Below are positions 33,501 through 43,744 of a stretch of 64,000 nt of DNA, in pieces (the first letter of the stretch is position 1; each line of letters starts with the position of its first letter). A program made the translations under genes and the position numbers. The notes under the pieces were generated by a model. That model worked only from the letters and a program-made list of their open reading frames with translations, had not been told where the DNA came from and ran no database searches. The DNA is from Sclerotinia nivalis (Eukaryota > Ascomycota > Leotiomycetes > Helotiales > Sclerotiniaceae), in the NCBI GenBank assembly GCA_029531795.1, contig JAPEIS010000009.1, positions 1,054,001 to 1,118,000 of the forward strand. Direction: 5' to 3'.

Positions 33501-34355
33501 TCGATTCTGTGCGACGGTCATATTTCCTGTGACCTTTTGCTGAAACTTCTGACTTGTCGCATGAGGTAACGGAGTCGGCGATGAAACTGCTGGGTCCTCC
33601 CAACGAGCACGCTTCGAAATATGTGAGCCTTTCAACCAGGCTATATCTACAGGTCTCTTGATACCAGTCCATGTTTCCAACTGTTTACCGTCATTGTCTT
33701 TATCCGAAATCGAGCTTCCTATTATTGGCGTATCTCCAAAATCCTCAATGGTTTCGCGCGTAGGAAATATCGACGATGGAACCCGTGGCAACGGTGGCTC
33801 GCCCAACGTCCCTTCGCCTTCAAGTAAAGCCTCTTCCTTTTCCACTGATATATCTCCCTGTATTGTCTCATCTACAACAAGTCTATTTGGACGAGTCGCA
33901 GAATCGCTATCCATATCCGTATAATCGTCAATTCCCATTTCTTTGGCCTGCCGTTTAGCATCGCGTCGGCACCAGGCAAGTGCTTCTGCAGGACTCATAT
34001 CCTTTCTACCATGTTCCCTAGCTCGTCGCATAACGTCCTCCCTTCTAAAAAGCATGTCTTTCGATCCAGGCTTCCACCAGTCCCCCTCTCGATGTCTCCA
34101 TGGGTTTACCCATTCGTTCTTGTTATCTTTGTAGAAAGGTCCCCTGAGTCCTGCAGATTGAATAATCGGTAGTTGTCCACGTAGTACCCTTTCCGCACAC
34201 TGTTCATATCGCCGCCGTTTTTCGACTATGGCTCTGGGATTTGCCTCCGTATCCGAACCTTCACAAATGAGGTCTTCGGGCTTATATGTTGGTGTGAAAT
34301 ATAAAGGTTCGTCATCATCGGAAGTGAAAGAGCGCCCGCTCATATGGTGAGACAT
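30585..34355 (-). CDS. Large nuclear-looking protein of unknown function
   Basis: A single open frame of 1,256 aa without introns. The N-terminal about 150 residues look folded and conserved: LYFTPTYKPEDLICEGSDTE, GLRGPFYKDNKNEWVNPWR, WWKPGSKDMLFRREDVMRRA and SPAEALAWCRRDAKRQAKEMG. The rest is Ser/Pro/Glu-rich, with basic nuclear-localisation-like patches (KKRRRKTD, LKRKRVSFG, KSKRKSY) and a compact acidic C-terminus (YSLDEVEDFLGGDWSVEGELKKACAEFEPATP). Some fungal homologues carry uninformative automatic names. It may be a nuclear scaffold or cell-cycle phosphoprotein, since SP/TP sites are frequent, but that is a guess. It faces away from the gene at 35511 across a 1.15-kb spacer. Confidence 0.8.
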   Translation of the reverse strand: MSHHMSGRSFTSDDDEPLYFTPTYKPEDLICEGSDTEANPRAIVEKRRRYEQCAERVLRGQLPIIQSAGLRGPFYKDNKNEWVNPWRHREGDWWKPGSKDMLFRREDVMRRAREHGRKDMSPAEALAWCRRDAKRQAKEMGIDDYTDMDSDSATRPNRLVVDETIQGDISVEKEEALLEGEGTLGEPPLPRVPSSIFPTRETIEDFGDTPIIGSSISDKDNDGKQLETWTGIKRPVDIAWLKGSHISKRARWEDPAVSSPTPLPHATSQKFQQKVTGNMTVAQNRISHTIQSRLVLSLETPRQELASRKSYVSLQQSGTTFDAEGSFYTNIGQQGQQQLSFSAFESDIKPTYPYEESPKPYPTVQLDTPAGKEPRAPQPSATKLVTSPRLPSHPRIGAVLDKNHETPGNISFITDVAPSSVNLEHFQFRKKRRRKTDPTEATNQPLTAIGEKSRAPLSEGNKPAPSVQRDAILSTPFILHPIQRAERSSTSPIRRTKFARSKGSSGGSSRVDESWLTTQEEVGVSPSTMTSDSKRTIEREYSPQYENFDNSWVTTQDDFNHDSASSASMDITQIYRISNFLPRPNHVEHIDAPAFKGYEYKGSLQSSPLEDPSSARSGRSPSKSSPHSPALPGNFNKSGVPMPYNNLDGSSTQSYNTSPVSLAENKLSSSQACILPQNLGSSKQSPHRITTTPEAEFTEDTRDDNPECGQSVHVQISDDSKGDDTEVAVLEINSALEGEQIQEFTVLQANREPNIDIELRANLEVSVILQYAEDMQGVNQEEKLQEEVQEEVQEEVQEAMRAEPDAGDVLINSVISSGQPSTSSSLARRNNLTIHSSTSIQKVRSVNQIPKSSMSKRFTPLLLSEEDVVSPASTRDLNVYLLEAAAVEEDVAISSRDTGPVNALNPDLEPKEEVATRNLSPQSPWAPVEAGLMVGPTIIATTEMAERYPDAESPNSGWQKEERPATPDNDIIRPFRDLMTPSPPPEALKTPEVEQRPSNTQLLVEAATQNPWANGSKKNNLKRKRVSFGLLDDEEPVQSQHNSRRQRRSPSPESRYRLGAFGSKVAEFDDDVTDMNSFQNHFSAIHRKSVGGDSPKINGSVKRPSIAKYKTTLSGAANLVASSPAIDAMAEAFIVADRDSSRERERRFTNSPSPTRKSKRKSYATFEDEDEDDTVIQPSNSHVSTNVALNETSSNAKLGDHTPKYSLDEVEDFLGGDWSVEGELKKACAEFEPATPRRENSVHSRGSLFVFENIWT
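31961..32004 (-). repeat. 12-bp coding minisatellite (EEVQ repeat)
   Basis: Almost four copies of CTTCCTGCACCT on the plus strand encode repeated EEVQ on the minus strand, giving an acidic helical run in the protein at 30585-34355. The copies are nearly identical, so the number probably varies between strains. Confidence 0.9.
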
Positions 34356-35510
34356 TCCTGCAAATAGTCCATATGTTGCATTCCAATAGTTGGGCTATGT
34401 CTCAAAGTTTGCATGCTTCGTGTGAATGCAATCGCAAAAGTAATCAGCTATCGCATTTTGATGTGGCTGACCAGGCAACTCTTTTTCGTGTTTGCGTGTT
34501 TTCGCGAGTGATACGAAAACACGTGATGTGGATCAGACTTAAGTGGTTTTCTGTTTTTAATGTACATAATTATAACCAATAAGGTACCTACCACCATCTA
34601 CCTCCCTTACTTGCAGATAAGTAAGTGTTAGTTTTGACTACTAGGTACTTTTCAATGTTCAATACTGGTAGAGTAAGGTTAGCCAATTTGGACAATCAAA
34701 GTCCATCGACCAATGAATTGCTTCAATGAGATCCGCTTCAATAAGGTTATCGGAAGATTAAAATGCTGGAGCAAATCGACGAACTGGTTTGCAGGACTCG
34801 GTGTCCTCCGTAATGAGTATTATCTGCATTGCCAACTCAATTGAGCTCCGCAATATGTCAAGGGATTTTAGCCCCCAAACTTATCATTATATGATGGAAA
34901 GCCCGACTCAACCTCAACTTAAAGTTTTAATATCTGTTAACTGAAAGTCTTTGCACCAAGAGTTGATATAATAACTGAATGATTTTTGGTAGTGTAGCTG
35001 TTACTTAGGTACGGATGGTATCACATGAATTTTCCATCTTTCTCTTTTAAGATTAAATCGACGTGGGGTCGTGGCTGCTGTGGCTTTGGAGAGTTATTTA
35101 CTTATTTTTTGTTTTGTTTTGATAGGCCCCTGTTCCCTTGTTCCTTCCTGCACGACTTTTCAATTAAAAATTAAAAAGGTCCAAGTGCCACCCCCAGCCC
35201 AGACCACAATTCAATGTTCAATCCCACTTCGCGATCATCTCAATTCACCCACGCGTTATCCCATGGGCTGCAGTATATTAACACAAATAGGTTCTATTCT
35301 ACACATTACTTTGGGAATGGCACATTTTCTCAGAGCATATCTATACAATTAATACTGTCCATGCATAGATGCGACACTATTTTACGCGATCCTACTCCTC
35401 AACAACAACAACAACAACAACAATAAACAATCAAAATCAAATCAAATCAAATCAAATCAAATCAAATCCGAATTCATGCTCACTGCTTATAACCTCCCGA
35501 ACCTTTCAAG
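34356..35510. other. Divergent intergenic region with leader microsatellites
   Basis: Between two divergent genes. Near the plus-strand gene, (CAA)n at 35400-35424 and (TCAAA)n at about 35431-35466 probably lie in its 5' leader, just before ATG 35511. No protein is supported; short frames such as 35071-35352 have no recognisable content. Confidence 0.5.
35400..35466. repeat. (CAA)n and (TCAAA)n microsatellites
   Basis: Two adjoining simple repeats, a CAA trinucleotide run and then a TCAAA pentanucleotide run, 45-110 bp before the start codon of the LRR scaffold gene. Long A/C-rich leaders like this stay unstructured. Confidence 0.9.
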
Positions 35511-38500
35511 ATGGATCAGGCCTGGCTAGATTCTTTGTCTGAAGACTGGGTATCTCAACCTCGATCCGAATCACCAGAGCCAGAACTCCCATCTCTCACA
35601 AATGGCACATCTGATTCATCAAATCCCCGCCCAACAGTCCTGCCTAGTCGCATACCGAAGTTCAATACGGAGACGAAATCTTGGTCGAATGTGCCAGACA
35701 GTAGCCCGTTGAGCGAAAGGAGTCAGAATGAGAATAATATTCCCTTGTCACAACGGACCCATCAGCCATCAAAACTGCGAAGTGAAATACCGCTGAGCCC
35801 TGGGGGCAGGAAACTCTCTCGACCTTTGTCAGCTTCTAGCACACACACAACAGAATATAACACAGTCCAGCATAACAAATCCCTCAGCGCGTCGCCCAAG
35901 AAGAGCTCAAAAGACACACCGGAATGGAAGAGGAGACTTCTCCAAGGAGACGTTGGATATGGTGAACAGCGCGATCTATTTAGCGCAGCAGGTCTCGAGA
36001 CGATATTTCAACCACCACCTACCGAAAATTCGATCAAAAAGTTGCCCGCCTATGGAGAGAGTAGTATCATGCCATCCAGTCCTCCGCTCTACCGCACAAG
36101 ATTAGAGCCTCCACAATTCGATGATTCCGAGTTATCATCTGAAGATTCTGTGCCAGAAGATGGAAATGGCCTGCCACGAGGTGTGAGATATAAATTGACA
36201 GAGGATTTTGGTAGTGAATTTTCCACCAACGATTTGAGTCGAGGAAGCGATTTTAGACCTACCGCACTGAATACCTTGAGTCCGGTCAAAGAACACTTTT
36301 CTCCCTCAAATTCTGCTTCCAACACGGACTACCACCCTACCAAAAAAGGATACCTAGACGTAGGACGAACTATAAGCGGGCAAAGCGATAAGCGCAACGA
36401 GTTCTTGTCACCGATATATTTAGCAACGCAGGATACCAAAGGTGGCAAAGCTGAAAATTCGCCAATGGACATATCACCTGCTGAACTCCAAGAGCGCCTG
36501 GAAAAACTTCGTACTGATGATCCAAATGTTGATGAAACTGAAGACCTCGAAAATGCCTCGCGACCTATAACCGGTGACGTTACAACAGATACGGATGATT
36601 TCAGGCGTAACGGTCAATTTGTCAACGTTCGAAGAGGCGGTCGTTCTGAAGAAGGTTCTTTCCAAAAACGGATGCTTAGTCCTTCTTCCCTACCACCAAT
36701 TGATGAATCGGCATTATCACTTGATGATTCCCGGCACGACAGCTCTGAGAAGCAACTCCCTAAAATAAGAAAGACACGAGCCTCCAATGAACTTCTAGAA
36801 CCACCGGTGAATCTACAATCCCCTTCGATTGCGCCAACGCCGCATCCCAGCCCAGTCAAATCTCCCGTCAAAAGCAGTTTTGGTAGCCCGTTGAAGCTGT
36901 TTGGTACTCATGATACGTTTACAAGTCAAAAGCTTCTACGTAGACTGAGTCAATACGAGGATCGTGGAAGTGATCCTGAACCAGACGTACCACCGAACAC
37001 TGCCCATGAGACCGCGCATCACCATATGGATACTGCAAATGAAAACCGACCCGTATCGGAGGGTAGTCATTTCCTAAAGGAGCGTAAGTCAAGGAGATTC
37101 AGTAGCTTTGGCGTCGGTGATTTGGATAGTTTCCGGTTCAACGAGGATGTCTCCTTCGAATCGAATGGATCGATTTTACATAACGACGATGTAGAAGATC
37201 TGGCTCTTCCTGTCTTAGATCCAAAGTCACAAACTAGATTTCGCTTTCGGCTAGATTCTTCACCAAACATAAAGGAAGAAGTTGATCGGCAAACTAGTGG
37301 TAAATACAGAACTACCAGCAATAGCAGTAGCAGACGCAGCTTGAGCGTTAGAAAAAGATCTAGCACTGGCTCTATTACGCCGTCTAGTGTCTTACCCTCG
37401 TTTCAGATGACCGAGAACCTCAAGACACCCAGGAGATCGAATGGTGAAGCGGAAGGAAAACGGCTTCTCAGATCTCCGTTGAAGGATCCGACACCAAAAA
37501 GACGCCGGACCTTACACAGAGCGGATATTTCTCTTCCACTACAACCTGAAGAGCCACTAGTCTCAATTGATGGCCTTCCGCGTCCATCGACGCAGCCAGC
37601 GATGGGCAAGACGCGACAAGACAACGAGCGAAACTTTCAAGCTGCCGATCCGAAGATACTCGCAATGCGAGAACTGCTCCGTCCTCGAACACCCACACCT
37701 AGTCAGCGTAATAGTCAGCAGCGTGAGGAAGCACTTTTCGTTGAGTCAGAACTCGCCCCAGACGCACGTGCAAGAATATTGCAAGAGCAAAAGATTGCTA
37801 TGATTCAAGCCGAGCTTGACCTAGCTAACTCCGATATGCCTCTCGGCGCTAGTCAGCAATCGCAAGATAGTCGAAAACCTTCTGTAACAACCCAAGACTT
37901 TCTGGACGAGGCGAAGAAGATTATGGCAGGCATTCGAGGTAAAGCAAGGCCCCGTAGTGGCCTCACAAGCCTTGAAGAGTCGGAGTCCGAAGGCGATCAG
38001 GTCCTCCCATCTAATAATGCAGCAAACGATGAGCTAGAGGATTCCTACCAGGAGTCAACCCAGGAACTATTTGAAAGACCACCAAGTCGCGAAGGTGGCC
38101 CGGTGTCAAGAGCTCCGCTCACGCAGGATCCGGAGCTTCTGGATCATTTACGCAAATATGAGGAGAAGAGTGAAGTGGATGGCATCATTGCTTCATCTAT
38201 AAAGTCTATGGCTATGGCGAAAGAGGTCATCAGAAATGCGAGAGAAATCGATAGAATGGCAGACGAAACAATCTCAAGATCGCTCCGTCACTTTTTAGAT
38301 CCTATTGATACAGTTCAGAGCGAACCACCAAATATTCGCATATCTAATAATCCGGACATCCAGCGAAAGCGCAAACATTCTGGCTCTTCGCGACAGCTGG
38401 ACGAAGAATATGATGATCCCGATTTCTTCACCCATGGTTCGAACAACTCGATACCCACCACATCATCCAGAGGTTCAGATTCGAGACGTGTAATTGCTCC

Positions 38501-41500
38501 GCACACAGTATCCCATCTAATTCCAGAGCAGCTTGCTGGTATGGTCTTTGATCGAGAACGGAATATGTGGGTCAAGAGGAAGTCTACCAGAGGAGAAAAG
38601 GATGGACAAGATTCCCCTAATTCCGAAGGAACGGAGGAAGATCCCTTTGAAGACATTCCTGATTTGTCATTCGATGAAACGCAAGAGCTCATGAGGCTAA
38701 GGGCCGTTGCCGCCAAACAGAAGGAAGACGCACGATTACGATTGGCTGAATATCTCGACGATGAAAAACAGCACGACGAGTTAACTGGCCGATCACCACC
38801 TCAAAATAATTTGAATTTGAGCGTTCCACCTGTTGATATCAGGCCCCAAACAGCACCTTCAAAGCCTATCCATCGTGGGCTGGACAATTCTGTGCCCGAA
38901 ATTAAAATTCGATCAGCCTCCACAGGCGAGGATAGTGTCCTACGGCCAAAGAAGACTCGTAATGGGAACGCAAACAAATTTGTTCATGGAAGCCATAGTT
39001 CAACCGTGAGCAAGGCCCCCCAAGACAGCAGGAAATTGGCCGATGGGGAAATCTTCCTTCAACCAGACGGAGACCCGAGCACCACAACTCCAAAACGTCA
39101 GCGAAATGTCACAATCACTTTCTCTTCTCCTATCGCGGAGCTTATCGAGATTCCTACTTATAATGACGATGATAGTTCCACGAAAGAGGAGCCTTACCAG
39201 TCTGACTACGACAGCGTCAACGAATCTGATAGTGATGATGGTGGAAGTATTCGGGTTAGAAAAGGGAAATCTAGGCAAGGAAACGGAACACATGCATATC
39301 GAAACACCTCCCGTAGATTATCAGTTGGAGGACAACAATTCATGCCCCGTCCCGTATCACGTATTGACGAGCAAGACGAGGACTCGCTCGATAGGGAAAG
39401 TGGTAGTGCGCGCAAACACAGAAACAAGCTTCTGCCCACGCCTTCCGCCTCGCCGAGAAGAGTGGATAGTGTAGTACTCGCTACGCCACGTCCCGTTCAT
39501 GAAATCGGGACCCTTGAACTCACTCCACTTTCAGAATTTACGATGCATCAAGCAGACGAATCTTTTGGGCTGAACGTGAGCTATGTAGCGAATGGACAAA
39601 AGCATATTCCAGGAGCTTCTACAAAGAAAACACTTTCTCATTCAATCAAGGCAATGGTTGAGAAACTGACTGAAATTGAACCATATGAGCCGTTCTGGGA
39701 GCATATGAAGAGCGCCGATCTGCATCGAAAGAAACTGACAAATTTACACAAACTCAACGAATTCTGTGAGCACCTCGAGGAACTGAAGGTCTCCAAAAAC
39801 GAAATCAGTCAATTAAATGGTGTTCCTTCATCCCTTCGCACCCTTATCATTAGCCATAATCGTCTATCCGATCTGACGTCCTGGGGCCATCTGTGGAACC
39901 TACAGCAAGTTGATGTTTCTAACAACGAGATTGAAAGCCTTTCCTGCTTCAAAAACTTGGTTCATCTAAGAAGCTTGCAAGCAGACAACAATCAAATCAC
40001 TTCGCTTCATGGTATTGAAACTCTAGATGGCTTAATCACACTCCGGCTTCGAGGCAACCCAATTGATACACTGAACTTCGAAGGAACGAACCTCAAACAT
40101 TTGGAAAGATTAGACCTTAGAGACTGTCAAATCTCGGAAGTCAAGAATCTCGGTCATCTGCCGAAATTATCGAGCCTTGATCTGGAGAATAATAAATTGG
40201 TCAATTTTATGACATCAGACGATACATGTTCGGCTAGAGAAATTAGGCTGAGCTTCAATAACCTTGAATCTTTCGATGCAAGTCTCACACCCGAAATCCG
40301 TATTCTCTATCTGGATGCGAATCGTATCAAAACCATCACTGGTCTCCTCCACAAAAGAAATCTATATAGCCTCTCAGTACGAGAACAGCAATCAGGCACA
40401 GTTCTAGACAAGTCGTTCCTCCAAGATGCTTACGAGGTCAGGAAGTTGTTCCTATCTGGCAATTACTTGGGGACCTTTGATCCGCGTGTCGAATACCTCA
40501 ATCTACAATACCTCGAGCTCGCAAACTGTGGTATTACTTCCCTACCAGATGATTTTGGTCTCATGGTAGCAAATGTGCGGGTTCTTAACCTCAACTTTAA
40601 TGGATTACAAGAATTTCAGTGCCTTCTCGGCATCGTCCGTCTCAAGAAATTACTCCTTGCAGGAAATCGGTTGTCAAAAGTAGAAAGACTCACGAGAACT
40701 TTGCGAGCATTTCCCTATTTGACTACTGTCGATATGAGGAATAACCATGTTAATCATAACTTCTACCCAGTAGCATTAGAAAGATGTTTGATTAAAGATG
40801 GTGGGCTCGAGAAAAATGAGCTAGACGTTATTGATCCATATTCGCTTGGCAATGCGGATCCAGTAAGAGATGCTCATTACATTTCATGCTCAGACATGGG
40901 AACAAAAGCGATGCGGCGTGTGTACGAAATGCTGGTCTTTGGCAAGAAGGGCGATAATCCCAGACTCCAGAAGTTAGATGGTCTGCCAGTAAATAGAGAG
41001 GTTTCGAAAATTCGAGATGATGTTTGGGATAGACTTCTGGAGATGGGTTATATAAAGGAATCCGAAAAGTCTAACGGAAAGACAAATAATGGTCAAACTG
41101 AGAATGAGAAAGCTGAAGAGATTCTGGAAGAAGGAGGGAGCGTTCATCAGGACACCCCTAATAAAAATCCAATCGAGGAGAAAGTAGCAGAGAGAGCGGG
41201 TGAGAGGCAACAACACCGATCTGATATTAATGAAGGTCATGGGATAGCCCAAGGTCTACAGGATATCGAATCTGCCGAGAAGAATGTGGAGAAAGTCGAA
41301 AGAGGGGCGGAGACGCCACATGCTGGTAATTTTGGTGACAAGAACGCGGGACCAAACGTCGACGCAAATCCAGTGGCCCCAAAGAATGCCGAGGAACCTC
41401 CAACGGAGGACGATAATGTTGTGCACGGAAACACAGGGAATCAATCTCGGAGCGGTCAAGCATCTAACACGCCCAAACACAGGGCTCATTTTTCCCGGGA

Positions 41501-42041
41501 AAATCCAAATGTTGCAGCGCCTGAAGTTGACTCGGCATCACCAACATCCACGATGAGGAGACATAAATTAGCACGCAACGTGGAGAGGATTATCGCCAAG
41601 AGTGAAGCTACCGTTGCGAAGCATAGAGCCTTGGTCAAACGTATGGATGAGGAGGCTAGAGAAAATGTGTCCACACATCCGGAATCGAAGAAGATGGAGA
41701 CCAATAAGAATATGATAGGATTTCCTCCTCCAGTGATCCCGCTTGCTAGTCAGGCGATCTATGAGCAACCATCACAAAAAATTGGAGCTAACTTTCCGAC
41801 AGCAGCTCAACTGAAGCAGGAGTTTGAGGAAATGCTGCAGTCATTTGACCGCGAGTCGAAGTCGAAAGGATCCAAAACTTTGCACCGAAACCGGGATGAG
41901 CATGGGTCCCCTGTTCGACAGAGCAGTCGAAACAAGCCAGCCACTACGAGGGGTGTCAAGAAGGTCGAGTTCGCTGAAGGCAGTAAAGAGGCTAAGGTGG
42001 GCAAAGAAGCGCGCTGGCCAGCTGAGAACAGCTTCGCCTGA
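35511..42041 (+). CDS. LRR scaffold, Nud1/Cdc11/SnaD (septation initiation)
   Basis: A spindle-pole-body scaffold of the septation initiation/mitotic exit network, related to budding-yeast Nud1, fission-yeast Cdc11, Aspergillus SnaD and animal centriolin. One uninterrupted frame encodes 2,176 aa. Residues 1-1380 are Ser/Pro-rich and disordered with many SP/TP sites, fitting regulation by CDK and polo kinases. From about 1385 (LTEIEPYEPFWEHMKSADLHRKKLTNLHKLNEF) come tandem leucine-rich repeats to about 1750, for example LEELKVSKNEISQL, LQQVDVSNNEIESL and LRSLQADNNQITSL. They are capped by a region with DPYSLGNADPVRDAHYISCSDMG. The tail after about 1850 is charged, with short helical segments. 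The N-terminal MDQAWLDSLSEDWV resembles the start of other family members. Its size is at the large end but usual for filamentous fungi. Confidence 0.9.
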   Translation: MDQAWLDSLSEDWVSQPRSESPEPELPSLTNGTSDSSNPRPTVLPSRIPKFNTETKSWSNVPDSSPLSERSQNENNIPLSQRTHQPSKLRSEIPLSPGGRKLSRPLSASSTHTTEYNTVQHNKSLSASPKKSSKDTPEWKRRLLQGDVGYGEQRDLFSAAGLETIFQPPPTENSIKKLPAYGESSIMPSSPPLYRTRLEPPQFDDSELSSEDSVPEDGNGLPRGVRYKLTEDFGSEFSTNDLSRGSDFRPTALNTLSPVKEHFSPSNSASNTDYHPTKKGYLDVGRTISGQSDKRNEFLSPIYLATQDTKGGKAENSPMDISPAELQERLEKLRTDDPNVDETEDLENASRPITGDVTTDTDDFRRNGQFVNVRRGGRSEEGSFQKRMLSPSSLPPIDESALSLDDSRHDSSEKQLPKIRKTRASNELLEPPVNLQSPSIAPTPHPSPVKSPVKSSFGSPLKLFGTHDTFTSQKLLRRLSQYEDRGSDPEPDVPPNTAHETAHHHMDTANENRPVSEGSHFLKERKSRRFSSFGVGDLDSFRFNEDVSFESNGSILHNDDVEDLALPVLDPKSQTRFRFRLDSSPNIKEEVDRQTSGKYRTTSNSSSRRSLSVRKRSSTGSITPSSVLPSFQMTENLKTPRRSNGEAEGKRLLRSPLKDPTPKRRRTLHRADISLPLQPEEPLVSIDGLPRPSTQPAMGKTRQDNERNFQAADPKILAMRELLRPRTPTPSQRNSQQREEALFVESELAPDARARILQEQKIAMIQAELDLANSDMPLGASQQSQDSRKPSVTTQDFLDEAKKIMAGIRGKARPRSGLTSLEESESEGDQVLPSNNAANDELEDSYQESTQELFERPPSREGGPVSRAPLTQDPELLDHLRKYEEKSEVDGIIASSIKSMAMAKEVIRNAREIDRMADETISRSLRHFLDPIDTVQSEPPNIRISNNPDIQRKRKHSGSSRQLDEEYDDPDFFTHGSNNSIPTTSSRGSDSRRVIAPHTVSHLIPEQLAGMVFDRERNMWVKRKSTRGEKDGQDSPNSEGTEEDPFEDIPDLSFDETQELMRLRAVAAKQKEDARLRLAEYLDDEKQHDELTGRSPPQNNLNLSVPPVDIRPQTAPSKPIHRGLDNSVPEIKIRSASTGEDSVLRPKKTRNGNANKFVHGSHSSTVSKAPQDSRKLADGEIFLQPDGDPSTTTPKRQRNVTITFSSPIAELIEIPTYNDDDSSTKEEPYQSDYDSVNESDSDDGGSIRVRKGKSRQGNGTHAYRNTSRRLSVGGQQFMPRPVSRIDEQDEDSLDRESGSARKHRNKLLPTPSASPRRVDSVVLATPRPVHEIGTLELTPLSEFTMHQADESFGLNVSYVANGQKHIPGASTKKTLSHSIKAMVEKLTEIEPYEPFWEHMKSADLHRKKLTNLHKLNEFCEHLEELKVSKNEISQLNGVPSSLRTLIISHNRLSDLTSWGHLWNLQQVDVSNNEIESLSCFKNLVHLRSLQADNNQITSLHGIETLDGLITLRLRGNPIDTLNFEGTNLKHLERLDLRDCQISEVKNLGHLPKLSSLDLENNKLVNFMTSDDTCSAREIRLSFNNLESFDASLTPEIRILYLDANRIKTITGLLHKRNLYSLSVREQQSGTVLDKSFLQDAYEVRKLFLSGNYLGTFDPRVEYLNLQYLELANCGITSLPDDFGLMVANVRVLNLNFNGLQEFQCLLGIVRLKKLLLAGNRLSKVERLTRTLRAFPYLTTVDMRNNHVNHNFYPVALERCLIKDGGLEKNELDVIDPYSLGNADPVRDAHYISCSDMGTKAMRRVYEMLVFGKKGDNPRLQKLDGLPVNREVSKIRDDVWDRLLEMGYIKESEKSNGKTNNGQTENEKAEEILEEGGSVHQDTPNKNPIEEKVAERAGERQQHRSDINEGHGIAQGLQDIESAEKNVEKVERGAETPHAGNFGDKNAGPNVDANPVAPKNAEEPPTEDDNVVHGNTGNQSRSGQASNTPKHRAHFSRENPNVAAPEVDSASPTSTMRRHKLARNVERIIAKSEATVAKHRALVKRMDEEARENVSTHPESKKMETNKNMIGFPPPVIPLASQAIYEQPSQKIGANFPTAAQLKQEFEEMLQSFDRESKSKGSKTLHRNRDEHGSPVRQSSRNKPATTRGVKKVEFAEGSKEAKVGKEARWPAENSFA

Positions 42042-42277
42042 GCAGCACAGGTTATGAATTATGGATGATTTACGAGTAATGCGGTGGGCTGGATGGGTCT
42101 GTACAAAATAGGATAATCATCGAGGTATGGTGTTGGTGGTTCTACAAAAGAGAGTTATAGGCTTGTGGGATTATCTTGTATAGTATTATTACAGTATCGT
42201 TTGGTTGACCACGGGATGGTCAAGGTGATACCTTTAGGCGTATAGAGTTATCTGCTAGATATAACAATATCATCTTT
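42042..42277. other. Short convergent 3' region
   Basis: 236 bp between two convergent genes; both transcripts end here. No other feature seen. Confidence 0.6.
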
Positions 42278-43203
42278 TCATAATTTCGATGTCTTTTTTG
42301 CCTGCATCTCCCATTCGGCGACTCTACAATTAGCATCCTCTTTTCTTTTCACTTCCTTATCCATATTCATCCCATCCCTTTCCTCACTCTCCGCATGCCC
42401 CTCCAGGTAACCCAAACTCTCCCTCCACATCTCCGCCTTCAACGCCCCATAAACCCCAGTCTTCCCTTTCTCCAACAATTTCCGCTCATCAACCAACTTC
42501 AACACATCTTCCCATCCTCCTAAAGCATCCACAAGTCCTTCCTTTAATGCGGCCTCGCCGTTAAAGCGTTTCGCTTCAAGCACGAGAGAGCGGTAGGTAG
42601 CGGGAGAGGGCAGTTTTTGGCGGAAAATAGAGGACATTGGTGGTTTAAGAGGAGCGCCAAATTCGAGCTCGTTGAGACAGAGGTAGCCTCGGCTTGGGTT
42701 GAAAATTCGGTAGTCCGTGTACATGGCCGTCATGAGGCCGCCGGCGAAGGCGTGACCGGGAAGGAGAGATATGGTTGGCATGGGATAGCTGGATTTTGTG
42801 AAGGGGTTAGAGATTGAGTTATCATTCCAGAGCTGGGAGGCATGTAAGGAAATGGCAGAACATACGTTAATAATCGTTTCCACAGCGCATAAAGAGTCTT
42901 GTCCCAGTACCCTTCCGTTTCAGTAGCATGGTTGAGATCTAGACCGTTGGAGAAGAATTTGGGGATTGCGGAGGTTATACAGATTGCGCCGACTGGATAG
43001 GAGACTTCGAGGATATCGAGGGCGTGCATGAAGGCTTGGCAGAAAGTGGTTGTGAGACGGTTGTCGGGGGGTGACGAGAAGGTGAGGAGATAGAGGTTGG
43101 GGTGTAAGGGAGAAGGGGTCGTGCAAGTCAGGGTGCCGGGCTGCGACTGGAGGGAAGAGGAGATGGGGATGGGAAGGGTGAAGAGAGGAATGGGTTGGGC
43201 CAT
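42278..43203 (-). CDS. Peroxisomal enoyl-CoA hydratase/isomerase
   Basis: A crotonase-fold protein, probably a delta3,delta2-enoyl-CoA isomerase used in beta-oxidation of unsaturated fatty acids. Exon 1 (42866-43203) and exon 2 (42278-42788) join in phase across a 77-nt intron (GTATGT...CTAAC...CCAG), for 282 aa. Seen: SSPPDNRLTTTFCQAF (substrate loop), AIPKFFSNGLDL (first oxyanion-hole segment) and YPMPTISLLPGHAFAGGLMTA (second segment, 114-134). The C-terminus is SKL, a textbook PTS1 peroxisomal targeting signal. The crotonase family is varied, so hydratase activity cannot be excluded. It is divergent from ALG2 (542 bp apart). Confidence 0.9.
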
Positions 43204-43744
43204 GGTTAGAGGTTGAGATGTAGTGGTGAGATTGGAAGATAGAAATTGAAGATCGGGAACTGGAGGTGGAGGTGGAGTTGTAGATTGGATGAGATTGATA
43301 TAGCTTGACTGAGGGATGATTAATTGAAGGCAAAGGCAGAATTGAAAGACTTTGTCTAATATATCTACTTCGACGTGTTATGACAACCCTGGTAATCATC
43401 ATGAGCCGAGGTTCAACAAGGCTCGGTCCTGGTGGGAATGCAGGTTCACATCCCCGGACTTCAGTATCAAATAAATTTAATTACTTTAAACAATACCCGA
43501 ATATACAAGTAGAGCCTACAGAATGTGATAATGTCTCTATTTTGATACTCCAATATTATCATCAACAATAAATAAAAACATGTCATGTTATTGACATGTG
43601 AAGGATGATAATCTTAGTGCAAGGCTGAAGACCCTTCCCATATCCCTGTAAGCCTACCCACCTTAATTCCAAAATAGCTTGAGACATGTCTATCTGTCGC
43701 TTCAATGATCAAACGCAAAACACAAAAAATTCCACGACGTTGTG
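43204..43744. promoter_or_regulatory. Divergent promoter region, crotonase gene and ALG2
   Basis: 541 bp between the two starts. A short palindromic CATGTCATGTTATTGACATG lies at about 43579-43598. No TATA box or named site was recognised. Confidence 0.4.
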
